Shown here: in pieces, positions 15,843 through 24,716 of the stretch
How positions within the stretch are numbered: position 1 is the stretch's first letter
Layout of the letters: every line of letters begins with the position of its first letter
Source: Kitasatospora sp. Root107
GTDB taxonomy: Bacteria > Actinomycetota > Actinomycetes > Streptomycetales > Streptomycetaceae
DNA: 64,000 nt
NCBI RefSeq assembly: GCF_001424875.1
Contig: NZ_LMCT01000067.1
Location: forward strand, 113,656-177,655
Direction: 5' to 3'
Translations under genes and position numbers: made by a program
The notes under the pieces: generated by a model
What the model saw: only the letters and a program-made list of their open reading frames with translations
The model's database searches: none
Told to the model about the DNA's origin: nothing

Positions 15843-17738
15843 TTGAGTTCCGCGCAGTCCACGATCGACCGGCGTCCGCCCTCGGTGGCCCACCTCTTCC
15901 TGAGCCGCGTCGAGGCCACCCCGAATGGTGAGGCCTACCGGTTCCCCGTCCCCGTGGACGAGCACGCAGCGGACGGCGCCCCCGGCGCCGAGCAGTGGCG
16001 CTCGCTGACCTGGGCTCAGGCCGCGGAGCGGGTCACGGCGGTGGCGGCCGGTCTGATGTCGCTCGGCATCGGTCCCGAGGACCGGGTCGCGCTCTCCTCC
16101 TCCACCCGGATCGACTGGATCGTCGCCGACCTCGGCAACATGTGCGCCGGTGCGGCGACCACCACGGTCTACCCGAGCACCAACGCCGAGGAGACCGCCT
16201 TCATCCTGGCGAACTCGGCCAGCCGCGCGATGTTCGCGGAGAACGCCGCCCAGCTCGCCAAGGTGGTCTCCCGCCGGGCCGAGCTGCCCGAGCTGCGCAC
16301 CGTGATCCTGTTCGACGCCGCACCGGCCGACCAGGAGACCGGCGGCCTCGAGGTGCTCTCGCTGGCCGAGCTGGAGCAGCGCGGCGCCGCGCACCTGGCC
16401 GAGCACCCGGACGCGGTGACCAAGGCGGTCGAGGCGCTCGACCGCGAGCAGCTGGCCACCTTGATATACACCTCGGGCACCACCGGCCGCCCCAAGGGCG
16501 TCCGCCTGGTGCACGACTGCTGGGCGTACGAGGGCGTGGCCCAGCAGGAGAGCGGTCTGCTCCGCGCGGACGACGTGCAGTTCATGTGGCTGCCGCTGTC
16601 GCACGTGTTCGGCAAGACCCTGATCTCGGGTCAGATCGCCACCGGTCACGTGATGGCGGTGGACGGCCGGGTGGACCGGATCATCCACAACCTCCCGGTG
16701 ATCCGGCCGACCATGATGGCCAGCGCCCCCCGGATCTTCGAGAAGGTCTACAACGGCATCGCCGGCAAGGCCAGGGCCGCGGGCGGCGCCAAGTACAAGA
16801 TCTTCCTCTGGGCCGCCAAGGTGGCCCGGGACTACGCCCGGATCACCCAGGCCAACCGGATCGCCACCGGGCAGAACACCGCCCCGCTCGGTCTGACGAT
16901 CCAGCACACGATCGCCGACAAGCTGGTCTACGCGAAGATCCGGGCGGCCTTCGGCGGCCGGATGCGCGGCGCGGTCTCCGGCAGCGCCGCACTGGCCCCC
17001 GAGATCGGCTACTTCTTCGCCGGCGCGGGTGTGCCGGTGCTGGAGGGCTACGGCCTGACCGAGACCAGCGCGGGCTCCACGGTCAACCGCGAGGAGGACT
17101 TCCGGGTCGGCACCGTCGGGCAGCCGCTGCCCGGCACCGAGGTCCGGATCGCCGAGGACGGCGAGATCCTGCTCAAGGGCCCCGGCGTGATGCGCGGCTA
17201 CCACAACCTGCCCGAGCAGACCGAGGAGGTGCTGGAGGCCGACGGCTGGTTCCACACCGGCGACATCGGCGAGCTGGACGGCGGTTTCCTGCGGATCACC
17301 GACCGCAAGAAGGACATGTTCAAGACCTCGGGCGGCAAGTACGTCGCGCCCAGCGAGGTGGAGGGCAAGTTCAAGGCGGTCTGCCCGTTCGTCAGCAACA
17401 TCCTGGTGATCGGCAACGGCCGCAACTTCTGCACCGCGCTGATCGGCCTGGACGAAGCGGTGATCATGCCGTGGGCCGCCGAGCACGGCCTGGCGGGCAA
17501 GTCCTACGCCGAGGTGGTGGCCTCCCCGGAGGTGCACCAGCTGATCGACGGCTTCGTGCAGCGCCTCAACGGCGAGCTGCAGCGCTGGCAGACCGTCAAG
17601 AAGTTCAGCCTGCTCCCGCGTGACCTGGACATCGAGCACGGCGAGCTGACCCCGAGCCTGAAGATCAAGCGCCCGGTGGTCGAGCGGACCTACGCCGACG
17701 CGGTCACCGAGATGTACGCGGGCACCGTCGAGGCGTGA
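15843..17738 (+). CDS. Long-chain fatty acid--CoA ligase (FadD15-like)
   Basis: A 631-residue member of the ANL adenylating superfamily, which converts fatty acids to acyl-CoA with ATP. The phosphate loop is LIYTSGTTGRPKG near residue 208, the adenine motif GYGLTETSAG is near 402, the hinge region DRKKDMFKTSGG is near 490, and the C-terminal catalytic-lysine segment is LTPSLKIKR. Length and order match bacterial membrane-associated long-chain ligases. The TTG start at 15843 is fixed by GGAGG seven bases upstream. It is transcribed alone; hemW starts 50 bases after it. The chain-length range cannot be read from sequence. Confidence 0.92.
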   Translation: MSSAQSTIDRRPPSVAHLFLSRVEATPNGEAYRFPVPVDEHAADGAPGAEQWRSLTWAQAAERVTAVAAGLMSLGIGPEDRVALSSSTRIDWIVADLGNMCAGAATTTVYPSTNAEETAFILANSASRAMFAENAAQLAKVVSRRAELPELRTVILFDAAPADQETGGLEVLSLAELEQRGAAHLAEHPDAVTKAVEALDREQLATLIYTSGTTGRPKGVRLVHDCWAYEGVAQQESGLLRADDVQFMWLPLSHVFGKTLISGQIATGHVMAVDGRVDRIIHNLPVIRPTMMASAPRIFEKVYNGIAGKARAAGGAKYKIFLWAAKVARDYARITQANRIATGQNTAPLGLTIQHTIADKLVYAKIRAAFGGRMRGAVSGSAALAPEIGYFFAGAGVPVLEGYGLTETSAGSTVNREEDFRVGTVGQPLPGTEVRIAEDGEILLKGPGVMRGYHNLPEQTEEVLEADGWFHTGDIGELDGGFLRITDRKKDMFKTSGGKYVAPSEVEGKFKAVCPFVSNILVIGNGRNFCTALIGLDEAVIMPWAAEHGLAGKSYAEVVASPEVHQLIDGFVQRLNGELQRWQTVKKFSLLPRDLDIEHGELTPSLKIKRPVVERTYADAVTEMYAGTVEA

Positions 17739-17744
17739 TCATCG

Positions 17745-17780
17745 TTGTCCGGTACGGCTCACTCGGGTCGTACCGGACAA
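17745..17780. repeat. 12-bp inverted repeat just before hemW
   Basis: TTGTCCGGTACG (17745-17756) and its perfect complement (17769-17780) flank a 12-base spacer. The structure starts 7 bases after the ligase stop and ends 7 bases before the hemW ATG. It could be the ligase terminator, an operator or an RNA structure covering the hemW start. The right arm contains GGACAATGGG, also seen just before recO. Confidence 0.55.
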
Positions 17781-17787
17781 TGGGTGT

Positions 17788-19017
17788 ATGCCCTCCGCAC
17801 TTCCCGACGGTGAACCGCTGCCGTCCGACGGTTCGCTGCCCGCCTCCGCCCTCGAAGGGCTCGGCGGGCGGCCGTTCGGTTTCTACCTGCACGTGCCGTA
17901 CTGCGCCAGCCGCTGCGGCTACTGCGACTTCAACACCTACACCGCGACCGAGCTGCGCTCCTCCGGTGCAGTGGCCTCCCAGGAGACCTACGCCGACAAC
18001 CTGGTGGCCGAGATCCGGCTGGCCCGCCGGGTGCTCGGGGACGTCGACCTACCGGTCGAGACGGTCTTCCTCGGCGGCGGCACCCCGACCCTGCTGCCCG
18101 CCGCCGATCTGGTGAAGGCACTGGCCGCGATCCGGAACGAGTTCGGCCTGGCCCCCGGCGCCGAGGTGTCCACCGAGGCCAACCCGGAGTCGGTCGACCC
18201 GGCCTACCTGGCCGAGCTGCGCGCGGGCGGTTTCAACCGGCTCTCGTTCGGGATGCAGAGCGCCAAGCCGCACGTACTCCAGCTGCTGGACCGGCACCAC
18301 ACCCCCGGCCGCCCGGAGGCCTGCGTCGCCGAGGCCCGCGCGGAGGGCTTCGAGCACGTCAACCTGGACCTGATCTACGGCACCCCGGGCGAGTCCGACG
18401 ACGACTGGCGGGCCTCGCTGGACGCCGCGATCGGCGCCGGGCCCGACCACGTCTCGGCGTACTCGCTGATCGTCGAGGACGGCACCAAGCTGGCCGCCCG
18501 GGTCAAGCGCGGCGAGCTGCCGATGATCGACGACGACGTGCACGCCGACCGCTACCTGATCGCCGAGGAGGCGCTCTCCGCGGCCGGCTTCTCCTGGTAC
18601 GAGGTCTCCAACTGGGCCACCTCCGAGGCCAGCCGCTGCCGCCACAACGAGCTCTACTGGACCGGCGCCGACTGGTGGGGCGCAGGCCCGGGCGCCCACA
18701 GCCACGTCGGCGGGGTCCGCTGGTGGAACGCCAAGCACCCCGCCGCGTACGCCCAGGCGCTGGCCGAGCAGCGCACCCCGGGGCAGGGCCGCGAGGTGCT
18801 CCCCGAGGAGGACCGCCGGGTCGAACGCATCCTGCTGGAGCTCCGCCTGCGCGAGGGCTGCCCGCTCGGGTTGCTGACCGCTGACGGCCTGCGCGCCGCC
18901 GAACGGGCGCTGGCCGACGGCCTGTTGGACGAGGCCGCGTACGCCGACGGACGGGCCGCACTGACCCTGCGGGGGCGGCTGCTGGCCGACGGCGTGGTCC
19001 GCGACCTGGTGGACTGA
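17788..19017 (+). CDS. hemW: Heme chaperone HemW, radical SAM family
   Basis: A 409-residue radical SAM protein. The 4Fe-4S ligands C39, C43 and C46 sit in YCASRCGYCDF, followed by the GGGTPT motif near residue 94 and the family EANPES segment. HemW-type proteins bind heme and deliver it to respiratory enzymes; older annotations call them oxygen-independent coproporphyrinogen III oxidase. The first Cys of the coproporphyrinogen-oxidase-specific set is absent and the N-terminus is short, favouring HemW. The start is ATG at 17788, about 35 residues before the iron-sulfur motif. Its position near lepA and hrcA is the usual actinobacterial one. Confidence 0.92.
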   Translation: MPSALPDGEPLPSDGSLPASALEGLGGRPFGFYLHVPYCASRCGYCDFNTYTATELRSSGAVASQETYADNLVAEIRLARRVLGDVDLPVETVFLGGGTPTLLPAADLVKALAAIRNEFGLAPGAEVSTEANPESVDPAYLAELRAGGFNRLSFGMQSAKPHVLQLLDRHHTPGRPEACVAEARAEGFEHVNLDLIYGTPGESDDDWRASLDAAIGAGPDHVSAYSLIVEDGTKLAARVKRGELPMIDDDVHADRYLIAEEALSAAGFSWYEVSNWATSEASRCRHNELYWTGADWWGAGPGAHSHVGGVRWWNAKHPAAYAQALAEQRTPGQGREVLPEEDRRVERILLELRLREGCPLGLLTADGLRAAERALADGLLDEAAYADGRAALTLRGRLLADGVVRDLVD

Positions 19018-19023
19018 GCGCCG

Positions 19024-19848
19024 TTACCCGGGCAGTGTGACGAAGTCGATCAGCTCCTCGACCCGGCCCAGCAGGGCCGGGTCGAGGTCGCGGTAGGAGT
19101 CGACCGAGGCGAGGATGCGCTTCCAGGCGGCGGGGGTGTCCTCGGGCCAGCCGAGGCGGCGGCAGACGCCGAGTTTCCACTCCTCGCCGCGCGGGACGTC
19201 GGGCCAGCCGGGGATGCCGACGCTGCTGGGCTTCACGGCGGCCCAGACGTCGATGTAGGGGTGACCGACGATCAGGACCTCGGAACCGGTCACCTGCTGG
19301 GCGATCCGGTGTTCCTTGGTGCCGGGCAGCAGGTGGTCGACCAGGACGCCCAGCCGGCGGCCCGGGCCGGGGCCGAACTCGGCGACGATGGCGGGCAGGT
19401 CGTCGATGCCCTCCAGGTACTCCACCACCACGCCCTCGATCCGCAGGTCGTCGCCCCAGACCCGCTCGACCAGCTCGGCGTCGTGCCGGCCCTCGACGTA
19501 GATCCGCGACTCCCGGGCCACCCGGGCCCGGGCACCGGGCACCGCGACCGAACCGGAGGCGGTCAGCTTGGTACGGGTCGGGGAGGCGGCGGTCGGCCGG
19601 ACCAGCGTCACGACCTGACCCTCCAGCAGGAACCCGCGCGGCACCAGCGGGAACACCCGGTGCTTGCCGAACCGGTCCTCCAGCGTGACGGTGAACCCCT
19701 CCGCCGTCCGCTCGCAGCGCACCACCGCCCCGCAGAAGCCGGTGGCCGCCTCCTCCACCACCAGGTCCCGCTCGGCCGCCACCTCGGGGGCGGGCTGCTG
19801 CCGCTTCCACGGCGGGGTCAGATCCGGGCCGTACTCCCTGCTGCGCAT
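19024..19848 (-). CDS. DUF3097 family protein
   Basis: A 274-residue protein starting MRSREYGPDLTPPWKR, the conserved opening of the actinobacterial DUF3097 family, which fixes the ATG at 19848. An N-terminal beta-rich part (to about residue 85) is followed by a segment beginning IYVEGRHDAELVERVWG and, 60 residues later, LGVLVDHLLPGTKE. The Glu and Asp positions resemble a Toprim-like fold, suggesting nucleic-acid metabolism, but this is inference only. It is convergent with hemW, 6 bases from its stop, so antisense overlap of the two transcripts is likely. No function has been proven for the family as far as I know. Confidence 0.85.
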   Translation of the reverse strand: MRSREYGPDLTPPWKRQQPAPEVAAERDLVVEEAATGFCGAVVRCERTAEGFTVTLEDRFGKHRVFPLVPRGFLLEGQVVTLVRPTAASPTRTKLTASGSVAVPGARARVARESRIYVEGRHDAELVERVWGDDLRIEGVVVEYLEGIDDLPAIVAEFGPGPGRRLGVLVDHLLPGTKEHRIAQQVTGSEVLIVGHPYIDVWAAVKPSSVGIPGWPDVPRGEEWKLGVCRRLGWPEDTPAAWKRILASVDSYRDLDPALLGRVEELIDFVTLPG

Positions 19849-19943
19849 TCCACCGAGTCTACGAGACGAACAGCTGCCCACCTGGGCACGAGCCACCAAC
19901 TGCCTTGTGACAGGGTGCGGGTGACTACGAATCTGGTGGGAGA

Positions 19944-20669
19944 ATGGTGCGCGCACGTCCTGTAGTGGTGGCCATGGCCGCTCTGGCGGTCCTCGGTACG
20001 TCGGCTTGCTCCGCCGACTCGTCCGCCCACCCGGCGGAGGTGGCGGCGTCCGCCCGGGTGCCGCTGCAGGATCGGCTGCGGAGCGGCCTGCTGACGCAGG
20101 ACCGGCTCCCGGAGGGTTTCGAGCTGCTGTCGGCGCAGGTCGACTCGACGACCACCGGTGCTCCACACCTACCCGCCTCCACCGTCTCCCTCGCGCAGAT
20201 GCCGTGCTCCGAACTCGGCGTCGAGTCCTTCATGACGCGTCACGCCCCTCCCCTGGAGGACGTGGCGGTCGGCCTGGAGCGGCATCCGCCGGACCTGGCC
20301 GACGAGGGCTGGTTCGGGCAGGAGGTGCTCGACCGCTACGCACCCGGCCGGGCGGCCGAGGTGATGGCCGCCATCCGCGGTGCCGCGCAGCGCTGTGCCT
20401 CCTACACCAGCACGCTCTCGGACGGCACCCGGGTCCAGGACGTCGTGTCGGTGGCGGCGGCCGGGGTGCCGGCCGACGACAGCCTGGTGCTCCGGATCAC
20501 CTCGGACTACCCCGGCCAGTCCGACCCGTTCGTCACCGAGACCGCCTTCGCACGCGAGGGCGACGTGATCCTGATGGTGCAGAAGGTGGTCGCACAGAAG
20601 TCGTCGCCCGACATGGAGGCGGTCCTCGCCCCCGCCGTGGCGGCCTACCGCGCGGCCGCAGCGGGCTGA
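19944..20669 (+). CDS. Secreted lipoprotein of unknown function
   Basis: A 241-residue predicted lipoprotein. The N-terminus MVRARPVVVAMAALAVLGTSAC has a short basic stretch, a hydrophobic core and a lipobox ending at Cys22, so it should be lipid-anchored outside the membrane. The mature part has an early LPEGFELL stretch and two further cysteines (MPCSELG and QRCASYT) that could form a disulphide. Such sensor-domain-like lipoproteins are common in streptomycetes and have no assigned role. A promoter-like TTGTGA/TACGAAT lies within 40 bases of the ATG at 19944. It is convergent with pspAB. Confidence 0.8.
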   Translation: MVRARPVVVAMAALAVLGTSACSADSSAHPAEVAASARVPLQDRLRSGLLTQDRLPEGFELLSAQVDSTTTGAPHLPASTVSLAQMPCSELGVESFMTRHAPPLEDVAVGLERHPPDLADEGWFGQEVLDRYAPGRAAEVMAAIRGAAQRCASYTSTLSDGTRVQDVVSVAAAGVPADDSLVLRITSDYPGQSDPFVTETAFAREGDVILMVQKVVAQKSSPDMEAVLAPAVAAYRAAAAG

Positions 20670-20679
20670 TCCCCGGGGG

Positions 20680-21258
20680 TCAGAGCCCCGGCGCGCCCCA
20701 GACCGGGAACCAGCGGGTGAGGTCCTGCTCCACCCGCAGGTCGTTGCCGAGCATCGCCTTGACCTGGAGTTCCAGCGGGTTGTCGCGCTTCTCGCCGGGG
20801 AGCGGGGCGAACGGGTAGAAGGTGCCGCGCTTGTAGAGGTAGACCAGACCGAGCGGGCGGTCGGCCGCGTTGCGGAAGCCGACGATGGAGCAGAGCAGCT
20901 GGGGGCCGAAGCCGTTCGCCTCCAGTTCGCTGTTCACCGCGTGCAGGTCGTTGACCAGGGCGGGGAGCTCTTCGGGCGGGTGCCGGGCGAGCAGCCAGGA
21001 GTAGCCGTACGAGTCCTGCGAGACCTCGACCGGGATGCCGCCCCGCTCGGTGTCGGCGTCCAGCAGGGCCCGGATCTGGGCGGCGACCTCGGTGAAGGCG
21101 GCGCCCTCGACGGCGGCGAAGCAGACCGAGCCGAAGCCGGTCGGGCGGAAGCCGGCGGCGGCCTCCAGGGTGAGGGCGGCGGAGGGCACGCCGAAGAGCT
21201 GGTCGAGGTCGGGCCTGACCGGCTTGCTGCGGCCGAAGAGGGCGTTCAGGAATCCCAT
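20680..21258 (-). CDS. pspAB: PspA-associated protein PspAB
   Basis: A 192-residue protein opening MGFLNALFGRSKPV and matching the actinobacterial PspAB family, typically encoded next to HtpX. Its members are linked by gene neighbourhood to the phage-shock (PspA) envelope-stress response. No transmembrane segment or catalytic motif is visible. The start codon is 15 bases after the htpX stop, so the two form one operon with htpX first. I infer a role as an accessory or regulator of HtpX at a stressed membrane. The name rests on recall of the family, without a search. Confidence 0.75.
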   Translation of the reverse strand: MGFLNALFGRSKPVRPDLDQLFGVPSAALTLEAAAGFRPTGFGSVCFAAVEGAAFTEVAAQIRALLDADTERGGIPVEVSQDSYGYSWLLARHPPEELPALVNDLHAVNSELEANGFGPQLLCSIVGFRNAADRPLGLVYLYKRGTFYPFAPLPGEKRDNPLELQVKAMLGNDLRVEQDLTRWFPVWGAPGL

Positions 21259-21273
21259 GGCGTCGGTGGCTCC

Positions 21274-22194
21274 TCAGCGGCCGAGCTCGGCGGAGATCCG
21301 GCCGAGCTGCTCCAGCCGCTGCTCCAGCGACGGGTGAGTGGACATCAGCTGGCTCGCGGCCTGCCGGGCGCTCAGCGCCGGGGCGAAGTAGAAGGCGTTG
21401 TACGGCTGCGCCCGGCGCAGGTCCTCGCTCGGGATGGCGGCGATCTGGCCGGTCACCTTGGTCAGCGCGGAGGCCAGTGCGCTGGGCCGTCCGGTGAGCT
21501 GGGCGGCGGCCCGGTCGGCGGCCAGCTCGCGGTAGCGGGAGAGCAGCCGGGTGAGCAGGAAGCTGGCGCCGTACACGATCATGCTGACCAGCGGGACCAG
21601 GATCATCGCGAGCGCCGCGTTGCTGTCGTTGCTGCTGCGGCCGCGCCCGTTCATCATGCCGCTGTACAGCGCGATCCGGGTGATCGCTCCGGCCAGTACG
21701 CCGAGGAAGCCGGCGATGGTCATCACCGCCACGTCCCGGTGCGCGACGTGCGAGAGCTCGTGCGCGAGCACGCCCTCCAGCTCCTCCGGCTCCAGCCGCC
21801 GGAGCAATCCGGTGGTGACGCAGACCACGGAGCGTTGGGGGTTGCGGCCGGTGGCGAAGGCGTTCGGCATGTCGGTGTCGGTGACCGCCACCCGGGGTTT
21901 GGGCATGTCGGCCAGTGCGCACAACCGGTCGATGGTGCCGTGCAGTTGCGGGTACTCCTCGGGGGTGACCTCGTGGGCGCCCATCGCCCGCTGGGTGATC
22001 TTGTCGCTGAACCAGAACTGGGCCACGAACAGCCCGCCGGAGATCAGGACGACCAGCGGCCAGGCCCCGCGGAACAGCACTATCAGCAGTCCGGTGAAGC
22101 CGACGTAGAGCAGTCCGATGACGAACATCGTGGTGACCATCCGACCGGTCAGCCCCCGGTCGGGTGCGAAGCGGGAGTGCTGGCCTGGCGACAT
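21274..22194 (-). CDS. htpX: Membrane zinc metalloprotease HtpX
   Basis: A 306-residue M48B-family protease that degrades misfolded membrane proteins. Two N-terminal transmembrane helices (about residues 20-60) precede the active site VLAHELSHVAH near residue 144, with the third zinc ligand Glu in RYRELAADR near 222. Two more hydrophobic segments lie between them. The order and length match HtpX. It is transcribed with pspAB and lies close to, but divergent from, the hrcA heat-shock operon, so this stretch groups two stress-response units. Confidence 0.92.
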   Translation of the reverse strand: MSPGQHSRFAPDRGLTGRMVTTMFVIGLLYVGFTGLLIVLFRGAWPLVVLISGGLFVAQFWFSDKITQRAMGAHEVTPEEYPQLHGTIDRLCALADMPKPRVAVTDTDMPNAFATGRNPQRSVVCVTTGLLRRLEPEELEGVLAHELSHVAHRDVAVMTIAGFLGVLAGAITRIALYSGMMNGRGRSSNDSNAALAMILVPLVSMIVYGASFLLTRLLSRYRELAADRAAAQLTGRPSALASALTKVTGQIAAIPSEDLRRAQPYNAFYFAPALSARQAASQLMSTHPSLEQRLEQLGRISAELGR

Positions 22195-22352
22195 GGCTGC
22201 TCCTTATGTCCTGATCTGTCGCTTTCGATGCTGCCACTTGCCGAGGGCAATCGGCGGGCGCCACGGGTGGGAGGTGGCTGAGACAGGGAGAAGGATCACC
22301 AGGCGGCGCCGTTCCTGCCGCGGAGGTCGGGCCTTACACTGGCAGGTACTGT

Positions 22353-22381
22353 CCTGGCACTCTGCCCAGCTGAGTGCCAGG
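22353..22381. promoter_or_regulatory. CIRCE operator of hrcA
   Basis: CCTGGCACTC (22353-22362) and its exact complement (22372-22381) flank a 9-base spacer. This is the CIRCE layout TTAGCACTC-N9-GAGTGCTAA with G/C replacing the outer A/T pairs. It lies 59 bases before the hrcA ATG, so HrcA should repress its own operon. A TACACT -10-like box is just upstream. Confidence 0.9.
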
Positions 22382-22439
22382 GGACGGATCAGGTCAGACG
22401 GATCAGGTCAGGACGAAGCGAAGACGGAGGTGCGTGGCC

Positions 22440-23471
22440 ATGTACAGCGAGCGGCCGTTGGACGACCGCAAGCTCGCGGTGCTGCGCGCGATCGTCCAGG
22501 ACTACGTCGGCACCGAGGAGCCGGTCGGCTCCAAAGCCCTGGTCGAGCGGCACAACCTCGGCGTCTCCCCGGCCACCGTGCGCAATGACATGGCGGCTCT
22601 GGAGGAGGACGGCTACATCCACCAGCCGCACACCAGTGCGGGCCGGATCCCCACCGACAAGGGGTACCGGCTGTTCGTCGACCGGCTGGCCGAGGTCAAG
22701 CCGATGACCGCCCCCGAGCGCCGGGCGATCCGGCACTTCCTGGACGGCGCGGTCGACCTGGACGACACGGTGGCCCGTACGGTCCGGCTGCTCGCGCAGC
22801 TGACCCGCCAGGTCGCGGTGGTCCAGTACCCCTCGCTGTCCCGTTCGACGGTGCGTCACGTCGAGCTGGTGGCGCTGGCTCCGGCCAAGGTGATGCTGGT
22901 CCTGATCACCAACACCGGCCGGGTCGAGCAGCGGATGGTCGACTGCCCCGGGACGGTCGGCGAGACGGTGCTGGCCGACCTGCGGGCCAAGCTCAACACC
23001 CAGGCGGTCGGTCGGCCGCTGCCCGAGGTGCCCGGTCTGCTGGAGGACCTGCCGGCGGCTTTCGAGCCCGCCGACCGGCCCACCGTCAGCACCGTGCTGG
23101 CCACCCTCTTCGAGACCCTGGCCGAGCAGAACGAGGAGCGGATCATGCTGGCCGGTACGGCCAACCTGACCCGCTTCGGCCACGACTTCCCGCTCACCAT
23201 CCAGCCGGTGCTGGAGGCCCTGGAGGAGCAGGTCGTCCTGCTCCGTCTCCTGGGTGAGACGGCGGACGCGGGGATGACGGTCCGGATCGGTCACGAGAAC
23301 GCCTACGAGGGGCTCAATTCCACCTCTGTCGTCTCGGTCGGCTACGGTTCGGGCGATCAGAGTGTCGCGAAGCTGGGCGTGATCGGACCGACCCGGATGG
23401 ACTACCCGGGCACAATGGGGGCGGTGCGAGCGGTGGCACGGTACGTGGGTCAGATCCTGGCCGAGTCCTAA
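22440..23471 (+). CDS. hrcA: Heat-inducible transcription repressor HrcA
   Basis: A 343-residue repressor of chaperone genes. It has an N-terminal winged helix (residues 1-75, with EEPVGSKAL and the recognition segment SPATVRNDMA), then a GAF-like dimerisation domain and an inserted domain. It binds CIRCE elements, one of which lies just upstream. ATG at 22440 is chosen because GGAGG lies 9 bases before it; the GTG at 22434 would be only 3 bases from that site. It is followed after 65 bases by dnaJ2, then rsmE, the conserved Gram-positive order. Confidence 0.95.
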   Translation: MYSERPLDDRKLAVLRAIVQDYVGTEEPVGSKALVERHNLGVSPATVRNDMAALEEDGYIHQPHTSAGRIPTDKGYRLFVDRLAEVKPMTAPERRAIRHFLDGAVDLDDTVARTVRLLAQLTRQVAVVQYPSLSRSTVRHVELVALAPAKVMLVLITNTGRVEQRMVDCPGTVGETVLADLRAKLNTQAVGRPLPEVPGLLEDLPAAFEPADRPTVSTVLATLFETLAEQNEERIMLAGTANLTRFGHDFPLTIQPVLEALEEQVVLLRLLGETADAGMTVRIGHENAYEGLNSTSVVSVGYGSGDQSVAKLGVIGPTRMDYPGTMGAVRAVARYVGQILAES

Positions 23472-23536
23472 CCGAGTAACAGAGCACTGTCAGACCAGTC
23501 GCAGCACTTCTAGAGGCGGAACAAGCGGAGCATTTG

Positions 23537-24676
23537 GTGGCCACGGACTACTACGCGGTACTCGGCGTCCGACGGGATGCGGGGCAGGACGAGATCAAGA
23601 AGGCGTTCCGACGCCTTGCCCGCGAACTGCACCCGGACGTCAACCCGGACCCGAAGACGCAGGAGCGGTTCAAGGAGATCAACGCCGCCTACGAGGTGTT
23701 GTCCGACCCGGCCAAGCGCCAGGTCTACGACCTCGGCGGCGACCCCCTGTCGCCCAACGGTGGCGGTGCGGGCGGCTTCGGCGCGGGCGCGGCGGGCTTC
23801 GGCTTCTCCGACATCATGGACGCGTTCTTCGGCGCGGCCTCCGGTCAGCGCGGCCCGCGCTCGCGCACCAGGCGCGGCCAGGACGCGATGATCCGGCTGG
23901 AGATCACCCTGGAGGAGGCCGCGTTCGGCACCACCAAGGAACTCCAGGTGGACACCGCCGTCACCTGTACCACCTGCTCCGGCGAGGGCGCGGCCCCCGG
24001 CACCTCGGCGCAGACCTGTGACATGTGCCGCGGCAAGGGCGAGGTCTCCCAGGTCACCCGGTCCTTCCTGGGCCAGGTCATGACCTCGCGGCCCTGCCCG
24101 CAGTGCCAGGGTTTCGGCACCGTGGTCCCGACCCCGTGCCCCGAGTGCGCGGGCGACGGCCGGGTCCGGGCCCGTCGCACCCTGACGGTGAAGATCCCGG
24201 CGGGTGTCGACAACGGCACCCGGATCCAGCTCGCGGGCGAGGGCGAGGTCGGCCCCGGCGGCGGCCCCGCCGGCGACCTGTACGTGGAGATCGCCGAGAC
24301 CAACCACCCGACCTTCCAGCGGCGCGGGGACGACCTGCACTGCACGGTCACCATCCCGATGACCGCGGCCTCGCTCGGCACCCAGGTGCCGCTGCAGACC
24401 CTGGACGGCCTGGAGGAGGTCGACATCCGGCCCGGCACCCAGTCCGGCCAGTCGATCCCGCTGCACGGCCGGGGCATCACGCATCTGCGCGGCGGCGGGC
24501 GTGGCGACCTGATAGTGCATGTCGAGGTGCAGACGCCCACCAAGCTCGACCCCGAGATGGAGGACCTGCTCCGCCGCCTCGCGGTGCTGCGCGGTGAGGA
24601 GCGGCCCTCCGGGACCTTCGCACCGGGGCAGCAGGGTCTGTTCTCCCGTCTGAAGGACGCGTTCAACGGCCGCTGA
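23537..24676 (+). CDS. dnaJ: Chaperone DnaJ (DnaJ2)
   Basis: A 379-residue co-chaperone of DnaK. The J domain occupies residues 1-70 with HPD at 32-34. A Gly/Phe-rich stretch follows (about 75-100), then the zinc-binding region with four CxxCxGxG-type repeats (about 135-205: CTTCSGEG, CDMCRGKG, CPQCQGFG, CPECAGDG) and the C-terminal substrate-binding domain. This is the full type I layout. The GTG at 23537 is used because GGAG ends 6 bases before it; a TTG codon just ahead is too close. In streptomycetes this copy accompanies hrcA, while another dnaJ lies with dnaK. Confidence 0.95.
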   Translation: MATDYYAVLGVRRDAGQDEIKKAFRRLARELHPDVNPDPKTQERFKEINAAYEVLSDPAKRQVYDLGGDPLSPNGGGAGGFGAGAAGFGFSDIMDAFFGAASGQRGPRSRTRRGQDAMIRLEITLEEAAFGTTKELQVDTAVTCTTCSGEGAAPGTSAQTCDMCRGKGEVSQVTRSFLGQVMTSRPCPQCQGFGTVVPTPCPECAGDGRVRARRTLTVKIPAGVDNGTRIQLAGEGEVGPGGGPAGDLYVEIAETNHPTFQRRGDDLHCTVTIPMTAASLGTQVPLQTLDGLEEVDIRPGTQSGQSIPLHGRGITHLRGGGRGDLIVHVEVQTPTKLDPEMEDLLRRLAVLRGEERPSGTFAPGQQGLFSRLKDAFNGR

Positions 24677-24716
24677 GCCGGTCCGGTTCAGGAAAGTACG
24701 AAGGTAAGGCAAGCGC

